From JAHEEL01 sp963785245 (GTDB lineage: Bacteria > Actinomycetota > Acidimicrobiia > Spongiisociales > UBA5794), in NCBI GenBank assembly GCA_963785245.1, contig CAWAUO010000007.1:62001-126000 (forward strand): DNA of 64,000 nt, given 5' to 3'. Of the stretch, positions 24,536-33,974 are shown one piece after another; the first letter of the stretch is position 1; every line of letters begins with the position of its first letter. The notes under the pieces are model-generated. The model ran no database searches and was not told the DNA's origin. It saw only the letters and a list, made by a program, of their open reading frames with translations. A program made the position numbers and the translations under genes.

Positions 24536-25702
24536 GTGACCACCACCTCCAGAAGGATTCCGCCCTGGGCCGTTGACGTCCTTCTCTCGCTGACGCTGAC
24601 GATCGGGTCGTTCGTCGACTTCGCCGAGATCGACCTCGACACAACCCGGGCGATGGGCTGGCGTGAGCCGGACCCGCTCGCGGCGGTCTTGATCCTCGTC
24701 CAGACCATCCCGGTAGCTTTCCGCCGCCGGTTCCCCACGACGGCCCTCGTGATCGCATCGCTCGGGTTCTTCATCGACCGAAACCTGGACTACCCATCCA
24801 CGATCGCGATCTTCGGGTTGCTCTTTGTCTTCCATGCGGTCGGGTCCGAGCTTTCGCGGCGGCGCGCCCTGATCACGGGGTGGACGACGATCGGTCTGAT
24901 GACGGCATTCACGGTCTCCGGTGTCTTCGCCGGTCAGGTCTCGTTCGGCACGCCGATCGTGGTGTTCATCTTCACGAGCTTCCCGTTCCTCCTCGGTCTC
25001 GAGTCGAGGGAACGCCGCGAGTCCGAAGCGGAACTCGCCGTGCGCGCCACCCAGCTCGAGTTCGACAAGACGGAGGCCGTCCAACAGGAGCGGGCCAGGA
25101 TCGCACGAGAACTCCACGATGTCGTCGCTCACGAGATGACGGTCGCAACGATCCAAGCATCCGCCGCCCGCAGGCTCATCGGCACCGACGACGAGGAAGC
25201 GGCACGAGCGGCGGAGGAGGCTGAACGTGCCGGGCATGAAGGCCTCGTCGAGTTGAGGCGCCTCCTCGGGATCCTCCGCACCGATGAGCCGGCGAGTCGA
25301 TCGCCACAGCCCGGCCTGGAGCAAGTCGATACCCTTGCCGATCAGATGCGCGAGGCCGGCCTCGATGTCGTGGTCGATATCGATGGCGATCGGAGGGATA
25401 TCCCTCCCGGGATGGACTTGAACGCCTATCGCATCGTCCAAGAGGCGCTCACCAACGCCCTGAAACACGCGGGTCCCGGCGTGACCGCCGTCGTTGGAGT
25501 CTCCTACCGGCCCGATGGAGTCGAAATCGTCGTCACCGACGATGGCCGAGGAGCCTCGAGTTCGTTTGGCGGATCCGTCACGGGTCACGGCCTGATCGGC
25601 ATGCAAGAGCGAACCGCGATGCTCAATGGAACGTTCGCCGCCGGACCCGTCCCAGGTGGCGGATTCCGAGTCTCCGCCACAATCCCGTGTGACAGCGCAT
25701 GA
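24536..25702 (+). CDS. NarL-type sensor histidine kinase
   Basis: A 388-residue HisKA_3 sensor kinase. Residues 10-150 hold four to five hydrophobic helices with very short loops, so it probably senses a membrane signal. A short coiled coil follows, then the phosphoacceptor block ERARIARELHDVVAHEMTV (near residue 195). The HATPase domain has QEALTNALKHAG (N box), VVTDDGRGA and GHGLIGMQER (G boxes). It starts at a GTG and overlaps the response regulator by four bases. The pair is followed by a MacB-type exporter, a layout typical of antimicrobial or envelope-stress responses. Confidence 0.88.
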   Translation: MTTTSRRIPPWAVDVLLSLTLTIGSFVDFAEIDLDTTRAMGWREPDPLAAVLILVQTIPVAFRRRFPTTALVIASLGFFIDRNLDYPSTIAIFGLLFVFHAVGSELSRRRALITGWTTIGLMTAFTVSGVFAGQVSFGTPIVVFIFTSFPFLLGLESRERRESEAELAVRATQLEFDKTEAVQQERARIARELHDVVAHEMTVATIQASAARRLIGTDDEEAARAAEEAERAGHEGLVELRRLLGILRTDEPASRSPQPGLEQVDTLADQMREAGLDVVVDIDGDRRDIPPGMDLNAYRIVQEALTNALKHAGPGVTAVVGVSYRPDGVEIVVTDDGRGASSSFGGSVTGHGLIGMQERTAMLNGTFAAGPVPGGGFRVSATIPCDSA

Positions 25703-26376
25703 CGTCCATCCGCATTCTCATCGTCGACGATCAGGCACTCATTCGATCAGGGCTCCGGATGATCCTCGAATCCGAAGCGGATCTGACGGTCATCGGGGAA
25801 GCGGCCGACGGCACGGAAGCCGTCGAGGCAGCGCGACGGCTCCGGCCGGACGTGATCCTCATGGATGTCCGCATGCCGGTCATGGACGGCATCGACGCGA
25901 CGCGGAAGCTGGTCGGCACCGGGCTGGAACCCGACCCGAGCGTCCTCATCCTGACCACGTTCGACCTCGACGAGTACGTGTACGCGGCGATTCGGGCGGG
26001 CGCGAGCGGGTTCCTCCTCAAAGATGCGCCACCGGACGACCTGATCCACGCCATCCGCGTCGTCGCGGGCGGCGACGCACTCCTCGCCCCGTCGGTGACC
26101 CGTCGGCTCATCGAGGAGTTCGCAGCACAGCAGGCTCCGGAGACACAACCGGCGGGCATGGACGAACTGACCGAACGCGAGACCGAGGTCCTCAGAAGCC
26201 TTGCGGCCGGCCACTCGAACGCCGAGATTGCCGACGCCCTGTTCGTTTCAGAGGCGACGGTGAAGACCCATGTCTCCCACATCCTCACCAAACTCGACCT
26301 GCGTGACCGGGTCCAAGCGGTCGTCGTGGCGTACGAGTCGGGCCTTGTCCGGCCGGGCGGGAACCCCGACGTCTGA
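25699..26376 (+). CDS. NarL/FixJ-family response regulator
   Basis: A 225-residue regulator. Receiver domain (1-125): acidic pair DD near residues 11-12, phosphoacceptor D in VILMDVRMPVMDG (near 56), T in ILTTFD and K in FLLKDAPP. The LuxR-type helix-turn-helix occupies residues 155-215: LTERETEVLRSLAAGHSNAEIADALFVSEATVKTHVSHILTKL. It is coupled to the kinase by ATGA overlap. The 16-bp palindrome 34 bases downstream is its most obvious candidate target. Confidence 0.9.
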   Translation: MTSIRILIVDDQALIRSGLRMILESEADLTVIGEAADGTEAVEAARRLRPDVILMDVRMPVMDGIDATRKLVGTGLEPDPSVLILTTFDLDEYVYAAIRAGASGFLLKDAPPDDLIHAIRVVAGGDALLAPSVTRRLIEEFAAQQAPETQPAGMDELTERETEVLRSLAAGHSNAEIADALFVSEATVKTHVSHILTKLDLRDRVQAVVVAYESGLVRPGGNPDV

Positions 26377-26409
26377 CGCGCCGAGCCCTGGGACAGCGTC
26401 AGGGTTCTC

Positions 26410-26425
26410 TCATCCGAACGGATGA
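26410..26425. promoter_or_regulatory. Candidate operator ahead of the MacB-type exporter
   Basis: TCATCCG-aa-CGGATGA is a perfect 7-bp inverted repeat in the 134-bp gap between the response regulator and the ABC genes. Its size and symmetry fit a dimeric NarL-type regulator, suggesting that the two-component system controls the exporter. A TTGACG at 26476-26481 could be a -35 but I see no convincing -10. Confidence 0.4.
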
Positions 26426-26510
26426 TCGACAACCCCTCAAACGACCGATGCACAACGGCGGATCGGCGCGTACGGTTGACGTGTTCACCAATGGAAGAAG
26501 AGGGAATCCA

Positions 26511-27257
26511 ATGCTCGAGGCCAAACCAGCAACCGACCTCGCCGCCCGAATCAGTGACGGCACCAAGATCTACGGCGAAGGCGACACAGAAGTGCGCGCC
26601 CTCGACGGCGTTTCGGAGGCGTTCGAGAAGGGCCGCTACACCGCCATCATGGGTCCGTCGGGGAGCGGGAAGTCGACACTCCTGCACTGCATCGCCGGCC
26701 TCGATGAGCTCACCTCCGGGCAGGTCTACATCGGCGACACCGACCTCGGCTCCCTCAATGACAAGAACCTGACGCTGCTGCGTCGAAAGAAGGTCGGATT
26801 TGTCTTCCAGTCCTTCAACCTGGTGCCGACCCTGTCCGCGAAGGAGAACATCCTGCTCCCGCTCCTCATCGCCGGAGACAAGGAGGACAACGCCTGGTTC
26901 GACCAAGTGGTCGGCATCCTCGGCCTCGGTGACCGCCTCAGCCATCGTCCATCGGAGCTCTCCGGTGGACAGCAGCAGCGGGTTGCCGCGGCGCGAGCGC
27001 TCGTGTCACGGCCCGACATCATCTTCGCGGATGAGCCGAGCGGGAATCTCGACTCGAAGTCCGCGGCCGAGTTGCTCGATTTCATGCGGCGGGCCGTGCG
27101 CGAGTTCGGGCAGACGATTGTGATGGTTACCCACGACCCGGTCGCAGCAAGCTACGCCGATCGCATCGTCTTCCTCGAGGACGGGCGGATCGCAGGCGAG
27201 ATGCACGACCCTACGTCCGAGATGGTCATCGACCGGATGAAGCAGTTCGGCGGGTGA
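26511..27257 (+). CDS. MacB/LolD-type ABC transporter ATP-binding protein
   Basis: A 248-residue ATPase. Walker A GPSGSGKST (near residue 48), Q-loop in FVFQSFNLVPTLSAKEN, signature LSGGQQQRVAAARAL, Walker B IIFADEPSGNLDS and H-loop TH (MVTHDP) are intact, and the LVPTLSAKEN and NLDS patterns are typical of the MacB/LolD/FtsE branch. The ATG at 26511 is preceded by AAGAGGGAAT; the longer frame from 26448 has no ribosome site. It pairs with the following FtsX-type permease, four bases downstream. Confidence 0.92.
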   Translation: MLEAKPATDLAARISDGTKIYGEGDTEVRALDGVSEAFEKGRYTAIMGPSGSGKSTLLHCIAGLDELTSGQVYIGDTDLGSLNDKNLTLLRRKKVGFVFQSFNLVPTLSAKENILLPLLIAGDKEDNAWFDQVVGILGLGDRLSHRPSELSGGQQQRVAAARALVSRPDIIFADEPSGNLDSKSAAELLDFMRRAVREFGQTIVMVTHDPVAASYADRIVFLEDGRIAGEMHDPTSEMVIDRMKQFGG

Positions 27258-27261
27258 CGTC

Positions 27262-29823
27262 ATGATCCGGACCGCACTCAAGACCATATTCGCGCACAAG
27301 TTGCGCCTCTTCCTCACCGCGCTGTCGGTGATGATCGGTGTCGCATTCATCGCAGGCACGTTCATCTTCACCGACACCATCAACCAGACCTTCACCGATC
27401 TCTTCGACGATCAGTTCGCCGGCCAGGACGTCATCGTCCAAGCCGAGGCGGAGTTCGACGTGGGCTTCGGCGGCCCACCTCCGGTCGAGGAATCCGTGCT
27501 CGACACCGTGCTGGGAGTCCAAGGAGTCGCAGCGGCTGAAGGATCCGCCGGCGGCTTCGCCTTGATCTACGACAGCAACGGGGAGGCAATCGTTCCGACA
27601 GGGCCGCCGACAATCGGCGCGTCCTGGACTGAGGACGAACGCCTGATCGGCAACATCGCCCTTCGAGACGGTCGGGCCCCGACTGGGCCAACCGAAGTTG
27701 TCATCGACGCCAAGACGGCCGGTGACAACGGACTCGCGATAGGAACGGCCGTCAAGGTGCAGACCGTCGATGGCGTCGCCGAATACGAACTCGTCGGCAT
27801 CGTCGGATTCGGAGACGCCGACAACATCGCGGGAGCGACGGTGGCCGTCTTCGACCTCGAGACCGCGCAAGCGCTCTTCGGGCTCGAGGGGATGTACAGC
27901 GCCATCACGGTGGTCGCTGATGAAGGGGTGAGCCCAGAACTCCTGCGCAACAACATCGCCCTTGCACTCCCCGAAGGTGTTGAGGCAGTTGCCTCGGCCG
28001 ACGAGGCCGAAGCGCAGGCCGAAGCCCTTCAGGAGAGCCTCGGCTTCCTCAACACCGCGCTCCTCGTCTTCGCCGCGGTTGCGGTCTTCGTAGCCGCATT
28101 CATCATTCAGAACACGTTCCGGATCATCGTCCGGCAGCGCCAGCGTGAACTCGCCCTGATGCGCGCCGTCGGGGCGACCGGAGGCCAAGTGGTCTGGATG
28201 GTGGCGATCGAGGCACTCATCGTCGGCATCTTCGCGTCGGTGGTCGGCATTGCCCTTGGATTCGTCATTGCCGGCCTGCTCACCGCGGGCATGGCTGCAG
28301 TCGGCTTCGACATACCGTCGACGTCGGCGTCGCTTGCACCACGCACGATCGTTGTCGGCCTCATCGTGGGAGTCGGCGTGACGCTGGTTGCCGCCATCCT
28401 TCCTGCGATTCGGGCGGCACGAATCCCGCCCGTGGCAGCACTCCAGGATGTCGACGTGCGCTTGCGCATGTCGGACCGAAGGCGGACGATATTCGGTTCG
28501 ATCCTCCTCGTCATCGGCGTCGGCCTCATCATGGCCGGACTGTTTGGCGACGTCATTGACCTCGGACCGCTCAACGAATTGACTGCCGTGGGCATCGGAG
28601 CATTGATCGTGTTCCTCGCGGTCAGTCTGCTGAGTTCACTGGTCGTGCCATCCTTGGCAAGGATCATTGGCTGGCCGCTGCCCAAGATCGACAATCTGAC
28701 CGGCACACTCGCCATTGCCAACGCCGTGCGGAAGCCGCGGCGCACGGCGACCACAGCGTCGGCGCTCATGATCGGCCTTGCGCTCGTAGCGTTCTTCTTC
28801 ATCCTCGGCGACTCGATCAAGGCATCGGTCAGCGAGTCGATCGAGGCGGGGCTCCGTGCCGACTACGTCGTCAGCGTCGACGGATTCGCCGGGGGATTCA
28901 GCCCTGCGCTGGCCGAGGACCTGAAGGGCCAGGAGGAAGTCGAAGCTACAACCTCGCTGAGAATGGGCTTCTGGGACAACAACGGCACGGAAGACTTCGT
29001 CATGGGAATCGAGGCTGAGACGGTCGATCAGACCATCTTCCTCGACGTGCAGAGTGGCAGCGTCGCTGCCCTTGCCGCCGGTGGGGTCTTCGTACACGAG
29101 GACGTTGCGTCCGAAGAGGGCTGGGTCGTGGGTGACACCATCCTGATGGGATTCGCGGCCACGGGCCTTCAGGAAGTCGAGATCGTCGGCATCTACGGCG
29201 AGCAGAACGTTGTCCAAACCAACTTCCTGGTCGGCCTCGAGTTCTACGAGGCGAACTTCTCCGGCTTCGGCACGGACACCGACTTCGTGGTGGCCGTCGC
29301 AGGCGCCGACGGAGTCTCCCCTGAAGAGACCAGAGCCGTTGTCGATGAAGCAGCAGCGGAGTACGGCAACGTGACCGTGCGGGATCAAGTCGAGTATCGG
29401 GAGTCTCAGGAAGCTCAAGTCGACACGTTGCTCGTGATGTTCAACGCACTCTTGATCCTGGCTGTGATCATCGCATTGTTCGGGATCATGAACACGTTGA
29501 GCTTGTCGATCTATGAGCGGACTCGAGAGATCGGATTGTTGCGAGCCGTCGGTATGACACGGTCTCAGACCCGTCGCATGATTCGATGGGAATCGATCAT
29601 GGTCGCCGTCATCGGGGCCATCCTCGGAATCGTCGTCGGGCTGTTCTTCGGAGTAGTGGTCACCGCCGCACTGAAGTCCCAGGGCATCAACGTGCTGTCG
29701 ATCCCGGCCGTCCAGATCTTCGGACTGGTGATCTTCGGAGTGGTTGCGGGTTTGCTGGCAGCCATCGTGCCGGCGCGCCGTGCCGCCAACCTGAACATCC
29801 TCGAAGCGATCTCGTACGAGTAG
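27262..29823 (+). CDS. FtsX/MacB-type ABC transporter permease (two-module)
   Basis: An 853-residue permease. TM1 (near residues 15-40) is followed by an extracytoplasmic domain, then a three-helix FtsX block with RQRQRELALMRAVGATGGQVVWMV (near 290-390). A second copy of the plan follows: TM near 490, an extracytoplasmic domain, and the closing block YERTREIGLLRAVGMTRSQTRRM (near 755-850). This duplicated arrangement is usual for actinobacterial lipoprotein or peptide exporters of the MacB type. It forms one operon with the ATPase and is followed by a strong hairpin terminator. Confidence 0.9.
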   Translation: MIRTALKTIFAHKLRLFLTALSVMIGVAFIAGTFIFTDTINQTFTDLFDDQFAGQDVIVQAEAEFDVGFGGPPPVEESVLDTVLGVQGVAAAEGSAGGFALIYDSNGEAIVPTGPPTIGASWTEDERLIGNIALRDGRAPTGPTEVVIDAKTAGDNGLAIGTAVKVQTVDGVAEYELVGIVGFGDADNIAGATVAVFDLETAQALFGLEGMYSAITVVADEGVSPELLRNNIALALPEGVEAVASADEAEAQAEALQESLGFLNTALLVFAAVAVFVAAFIIQNTFRIIVRQRQRELALMRAVGATGGQVVWMVAIEALIVGIFASVVGIALGFVIAGLLTAGMAAVGFDIPSTSASLAPRTIVVGLIVGVGVTLVAAILPAIRAARIPPVAALQDVDVRLRMSDRRRTIFGSILLVIGVGLIMAGLFGDVIDLGPLNELTAVGIGALIVFLAVSLLSSLVVPSLARIIGWPLPKIDNLTGTLAIANAVRKPRRTATTASALMIGLALVAFFFILGDSIKASVSESIEAGLRADYVVSVDGFAGGFSPALAEDLKGQEEVEATTSLRMGFWDNNGTEDFVMGIEAETVDQTIFLDVQSGSVAALAAGGVFVHEDVASEEGWVVGDTILMGFAATGLQEVEIVGIYGEQNVVQTNFLVGLEFYEANFSGFGTDTDFVVAVAGADGVSPEETRAVVDEAAAEYGNVTVRDQVEYRESQEAQVDTLLVMFNALLILAVIIALFGIMNTLSLSIYERTREIGLLRAVGMTRSQTRRMIRWESIMVAVIGAILGIVVGLFFGVVVTAALKSQGINVLSIPAVQIFGLVIFGVVAGLLAAIVPARRAANLNILEAISYE

Positions 29824-29846
29824 CACATCCTTGATTGCGGGCAGAT

Positions 29847-29882
29847 GAGGAGGGTCGATGGCAGTTGCCACCGACCCTCCTC
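29847..29882 (+). terminator. Terminator after the ABC permease
   Basis: GAGGAGGGTCG (29847-29857) pairs perfectly with CGACCCTCCTC (29872-29882), with a further TGGCA/TGCCA stem and a GT loop inside after one mismatch. There is no T-run, but the stem is very stable and lies 24 bases after the stop. Confidence 0.55.
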
Positions 29883-29918
29883 GCGGCCCGAGGAGACCCG
29901 GCGTGATATCGTCGCTGC

Positions 29919-31092
29919 ATGCTTGATCGCCAGGTTCCGCTCCTCGTTCTGCTCATCGCCGCTGCGGCCGTACCGGACGGTGACGATACGAAGAAGGACG
30001 GCTTCCTGAGTCGGCTCTCCTCGGGCGTCACCGGCGCGGTCGTCGACATCGTCGACCCCGAGAGGATCGTCGAGCAGATCGACGTCAACTCGCTCATGGA
30101 GCGCGTGGACATCAACGAACTCCTCGACCGAGTCGATGTCAACGAATTGATGGAGCGCGTCGACGTCGATGCCTTGCTCGACCGCGTGGACGTGGACCAC
30201 CTGATGGACCGAGTAGACGTGAACGCGCTCCTGGATCGGGTAGACGTCAACCATCTGATGGACCGCATCGACGTGAACCACTTGATGGACCGAGTGGATG
30301 TGAAGGCCCTCACCGACCGGGCTGGCATCCCAGAGATCGTTCAAGAGAGCACGGGAGCGCTCGCCGGCTCGGCTATGGACGTCGTGCGACGACAGATCGT
30401 CTCCCTGGACCAGATCGTCGGCCGCTTCACCTATCACCTCATCGGGCGCGACCCCTCCGATCGACCCGTCGCCCCACCGGCCCTGTCGCCGCGAGACCGA
30501 AGACGCCGACAAGGACGGGCGCGGAGAGGTCACCGGCCACTACGCCGGACCGGTCTCGCGTCTCGGTGCCTTCATCCTCGATTCGATCATCGTCTGGCTG
30601 GTCTTCATCCTCTTCGGGTTCGGTGTGGCCTTCGTCTTCGACTTCATCTTCCAAGTTGACGTGAATCGGTCGTGGGAACAGACAGTGATCGGCGTCCTGC
30701 TATTCGCCTCATGGGCGTTCATCTACTTCTGGATCGGATTTGGTCTCGCCGGTCGAACCATCGGCATGGGGGTCGTGGGTATCAGCGTGGTGAACCGACA
30801 GGGCAGAACGATCCCCGGCAAGAACGCGTTCATCCGGACGCTGGTCCTCCCCGCATCGTTCCTCGTATTCGGCCTCGGTTTCCTTGGCATCTTCACGAGT
30901 CCGACGCGACGAGCCCTTCACGATGCAGCGGCAGGCACCGTTGTGGTCTACGACTGGGGCGACCGGCCGGCCGAGATGAGCGCACCGATCACCAAGTGGG
31001 TAAACCAGCACACTGATCCGGAAGACCCCACCACGGCCGCCGCATCTGCCGACGCTTCCGATGCCCCCGGCCCGACTTCATCGGCCGACTAG
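29919..31092 (+). CDS. RDD-family membrane protein with N-terminal nonapeptide repeats, with apparent frameshift
   Basis: The first frame (from ATG 29919) encodes an N-terminal hydrophobic stretch, then nine tandem 9-residue repeats, then LIGRDPSDRPVAPPALSP; the RDD membrane domain (GHYAGPVSRLGAFILDSIIVW, IGFGLAGRTIGMGVVG, RALHDAAAGTVVVYDW) is in the +1 frame. Removing one base at about 30492 in GCCGCGAG joins them, giving 390 residues with the acidic linker ETEDADKDGRGEVT between. RDD proteins are small polytopic proteins of mostly unknown or transport function. The start is uncertain because MLDRQVPLLVLLIAAAAV is only a marginal signal. Confidence 0.72.
30081..30323 (+). repeat. Nine tandem 27-bp coding repeats
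   Basis: Nine in-frame units of 27 bp encode D-[VI]-[ND]-x-L-[LM]-[DE]-R-V, e.g. DVNELMERV and DVDALLDRV. Leucine and valine spacing and alternating charge suggest a helical or solenoid rod in front of the RDD membrane domain. Synonymous differences between units show they are old or under protein-level selection, not a recent slippage product. Confidence 0.85.
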
Positions 31093-31646
31093 CCGATCCA
31101 GTCGGGCGCCTGATCCACGACGTACATGCTCACCGCATGCACGCGGTCGAGGGTCTCACATAGGCTGTCCTGGCGGAACATGAGATCGACGATCGACAGT
31201 TCGACCGCCGCTACTACCGAGAGACGGCGCTCCTGACCGTCGGAGAGGGCCCCGAAGCTGTCCACAGCCGATACTTCGATGGGTAGGTCGATCCCGCCGA
31301 TCCCTGCCAGTTCCGCCGAGAGCACGATGAGGTCGGGCGAGTTCGTCAGCGACGGCAATCCCCAGTTGAAGATGAACGGTGCGGAGAAACGCCCGTCCGG
31401 GTCCTCCGGGGTATCCGGGGACTCCATCAACAGGTCTTCGAGGTCCAGGACGACCCGTGGGTCGAGGTCGATCGCCATGTGGAGGTCGAGCGGACCCTCA
31501 CAGGCTTCGGCCGGATGGAGGTCGACCTCCCAGGCCTGCCGGAGCGTGTAGGTCTCGACGAAGTGCCGTTCGTCGTGAACGTGGAATCCATGCTCAACAG
31601 CATGGTCTTTGAGGTAGGTGACGGTGCCAGCGAGATCCACGGCCAT
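31089..31646 (-). CDS. Hypothetical protein
   Basis: A 185-residue acidic soluble protein I do not recognise. It starts at ATG 31646 with MAVDLAGTVTYLKDHAVEHGFHVHDERHF and has a strongly aspartate-rich middle (IDLDPRVVLDLEDLLMESPDTPEDPDG). Neither signal peptide nor transmembrane helix is present. Its end overlaps the RDD gene's stop by four bases on the opposite strand (convergent), and it is divergent from the next gene across 64 bp. Confidence 0.65.
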   Translation of the reverse strand: MAVDLAGTVTYLKDHAVEHGFHVHDERHFVETYTLRQAWEVDLHPAEACEGPLDLHMAIDLDPRVVLDLEDLLMESPDTPEDPDGRFSAPFIFNWGLPSLTNSPDLIVLSAELAGIGGIDLPIEVSAVDSFGALSDGQERRLSVVAAVELSIVDLMFRQDSLCETLDRVHAVSMYVVDQAPDWIG

Positions 31647-31710
31647 GGTCGGAGGCTACCGGACCGCCGCGCGATAGGGTGCGGCGACGCATTCCAGAAA
31701 GCGAGGGGCC

Positions 31711-32577
31711 ATGACCTGGTCGTTCGGCGCAAGCGCCCGAAGACGACGCCACGCCATGGTCTACAGCGACGGCAAGTGGTGGTACGACCCCGCGACGAAC
31801 GCATTCGGCTTTCGCACCGGGGGACAAGATCCTCTGGAATGGGTTGACGTCACCTGGGACTTCCCGGGACCAGAGGAGTACGCCGAACTTGCGTCCGGCG
31901 TCGAAGCTGGCTGGTTTGCGAAATCGGGCGAGAAGGCGATGCGCGCGGCGCTGGTGACGGGTGACCCTCACGCCGTGGACATGGCCGCAGGACAACACCC
32001 CCAGTACCGCAACACGGCTGATGTTGTCGCCGGCCTCCTCTCACTCTCGGTGCGACGGACCTACGCAGCGGAACTCCTGCGCCGCTCAGTAGCTGCCGAC
32101 TTCGAGCCGCGAGATGATCCGTTCATCAAGAAGTACCTTCCGAACGCGGGCATCGTCGTCCCGATCGCCCCCGGGGTAGCGGTGTCACTCCCCATCATGC
32201 GCGTTTCGATCGCGCTCACCGTCGCGGAACTCGAGCAAGCTGCGAACGATCACGATGCCGCCATCGAGGTGCTGTTGATGGTCGACCGCACGACTCATGT
32301 CACGCTCTCGCTCGTCGAACTCCTCAACGCCGTCGGGAGATTCAACGACACGGTCGAGATCAGCGAGGCCACCGTCAACGCCGACGACGTCACGGCGATG
32401 ATCCTGGCCTACCGAGCCATCGCCCTCCGGGAGATTGGGCGAACCGCCGAAGCACGGTCGATCCTCGATCGACTCATCGCCGAAGGGGGTCGATCCACTG
32501 CTATCTCGACGTTCGTCGGTGTTGTAGACGCCTCGATGGAACCGTCGGGTGGCGGACCGGATCTGCCGGCCGACTGA
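31711..32577 (+). CDS. Hypothetical protein with TPR-like C-terminal helices
   Basis: A 288-residue protein. Residues 15-45 hold an aromatic YSDGKWWYDPATNAFGFRTGG segment, like the small modules that open actinobacterial membrane or ESX-associated proteins. From residue 75 on it is helical with repeat-like pairs (TVAELEQAANDHDAAIEVLLM, AYRAIALREIGRTAEARSILDRLIAEG), suggesting tetratricopeptide-type helices. It has no catalytic motif or membrane segment. A start at 31756 (MVYSDG) is an alternative to 31711. Confidence 0.6.
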   Translation: MTWSFGASARRRRHAMVYSDGKWWYDPATNAFGFRTGGQDPLEWVDVTWDFPGPEEYAELASGVEAGWFAKSGEKAMRAALVTGDPHAVDMAAGQHPQYRNTADVVAGLLSLSVRRTYAAELLRRSVAADFEPRDDPFIKKYLPNAGIVVPIAPGVAVSLPIMRVSIALTVAELEQAANDHDAAIEVLLMVDRTTHVTLSLVELLNAVGRFNDTVEISEATVNADDVTAMILAYRAIALREIGRTAEARSILDRLIAEGGRSTAISTFVGVVDASMEPSGGGPDLPAD

Positions 32578-32581
32578 CCGG

Positions 32582-33028
32582 TCAGGATGCGGTGCGGATC
32601 GCGATGCCACCGAAGTAGGCGCGTGCGTCGACCAGCAGGAGCGGTGCATCATCGGCTGCCGCGTCCGGGTCGGTGAGGTTCTCGGCGCCGCCGGCGAAGA
32701 GTGAAGACGTCATCTCCACACGCCATCCTTCGGGCACCGTTACGTCGATCCCGCCGGCAACCGCCGTCAGTTCGAGCGTTGCCGACGTTCCGACATCGGC
32801 GTCGGTCAGATCGATCGTCATGCCGCCCATAACGGCGGTGCCCGATCCGGCCCGGAACGAGTCAGATCGATTGACGATCTCGGCACCGTCCATCGCCGCC
32901 ACTGCGGCGAAGACGTCGGAGTCGTCATCGCCGTACGCCGGAAGCATTCGCTTCGCCACCAGTGCGGCAGCGACGAGAAGGACGTTCAGCAGAACGAGGC
33001 CGAGAAAGATGCGCCTGAAGACTCTCAT
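32582..33028 (-). CDS. Small membrane-anchored LiaF/DUF2154-like protein
   Basis: A 148-residue protein. Residues 8-28 are a single transmembrane segment after a basic MRVFRR start. Residues 50-148 are beta-rich with the repeated hydrophobic-glycine pattern (TAVMGGMTIDLTDADV, VAGGIDVTVPEGWRVE, AYFGGIAIR) of the C-terminal domain of LiaF and cell-wall-active-antibiotic response proteins, where short strands stack. In Firmicutes LiaF tunes the LiaRS stress system; here it stands alone, so a role in envelope stress is inference only. Confidence 0.6.
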   Translation of the reverse strand: MRVFRRIFLGLVLLNVLLVAAALVAKRMLPAYGDDDSDVFAAVAAMDGAEIVNRSDSFRAGSGTAVMGGMTIDLTDADVGTSATLELTAVAGGIDVTVPEGWRVEMTSSLFAGGAENLTDPDAAADDAPLLLVDARAYFGGIAIRTAS

Positions 33029-33056
33029 GCCAGTGACGCTACCACCAGGACACGAC

Positions 33057-33947
33057 CTACCGCGCAGACTCGAGCGGCCCCTCCACGTCGGCCGTCCCCC
33101 ATCGCTGGATCGCGGCCGCCGCCCCGATCACCATTGCACCACCGACGATCTGGATCATGCTGAGGTACTGGCCGAGCAGAATCCAGGCGGCGGCCGCAGC
33201 GAAGACCGGTTCGGTGGTCGAGATAACGCCGACGATTCCCGATGCCGCACGCCGGAGGGCCGAGAACCCGAACAGGAACGGGAGTGCGGTGCCGACGATC
33301 CCGACCCAGATCAGTTCGGCCCACACCTTGGCCGACAGGTCGGAGGGGAACGTCCAGAGCGGCTGGACGATCAGCCAGATGACCGAGGCGAAGATGAACC
33401 CCCACGTGACGATCGTGATCGATGAGTAGCGCCTCCCGAGGAACTCGCCGTAGATGAGATACGACGCGAAGGCGACCGCCGAGACGAGACCCCACCCCAC
33501 ACCGACCCAATCGCCGCCTTCGAGATTCCACGCCTCGGTGATGAAGAACACGCCGGTCACCGCGATCACGGCCGCGATCCACACGGTTGGTGAGACGCTC
33601 CGCTTCTGGACCACCACCATCCAGATCAGCACGAAGATCGGAGCGAGGAACTGGATCGTCGCCCCAGGCCCCACACCGAGCCGATCGATCGCCCAGTAGA
33701 ACGTCACGTTGACGACGGCGAGGTTCACCCCGAGCAGAGCAAACCATGCAAGCCCACCCTTGGGCGCGAGCGCCCCCCGATGGAGCGCGAACGGGATGAA
33801 GAACAGGGAGGTAACCAGGGCCCGCGCTTCGGCGACACGGGCCGGAGAGACCGTCGCGAACGCGTCGGCGGCGATCGCCCCGCTGAAGCCCCAGAAGACC
33901 GCAGCGAGCAGAGCGAACGCAACCCCGTTCCGTGTAGATCGATCCAT
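33057..33947 (-). CDS. EamA/DMT-family transporter
   Basis: A 296-residue protein with ten hydrophobic helices in two five-helix EamA repeats. The first repeat starts GVAFALLAAVFWGFSGAIAADAF and the second GWGLVSAVAFASYLIYGEFLGRR; the second ends with SALRRAASGIVGVISTTEPVFAAAAAWILLGQ, the conserved TEP motif of RhaT/YdcZ-like exporters. These proteins export amino acids, nucleobases or other small metabolites; the substrate cannot be told. The end is followed by a short charged tail. Confidence 0.88.
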   Translation of the reverse strand: MDRSTRNGVAFALLAAVFWGFSGAIAADAFATVSPARVAEARALVTSLFFIPFALHRGALAPKGGLAWFALLGVNLAVVNVTFYWAIDRLGVGPGATIQFLAPIFVLIWMVVVQKRSVSPTVWIAAVIAVTGVFFITEAWNLEGGDWVGVGWGLVSAVAFASYLIYGEFLGRRYSSITIVTWGFIFASVIWLIVQPLWTFPSDLSAKVWAELIWVGIVGTALPFLFGFSALRRAASGIVGVISTTEPVFAAAAAWILLGQYLSMIQIVGGAMVIGAAAAIQRWGTADVEGPLESAR

Positions 33948-33974
33948 GCGTCAGAAGGTAGTCGCCAGCCGCCG

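Noticed and set aside
30081..30323. CRISPR-like array
   Set aside because: The 27-bp units are contiguous, in frame and code for a regular nonapeptide; no spacers.
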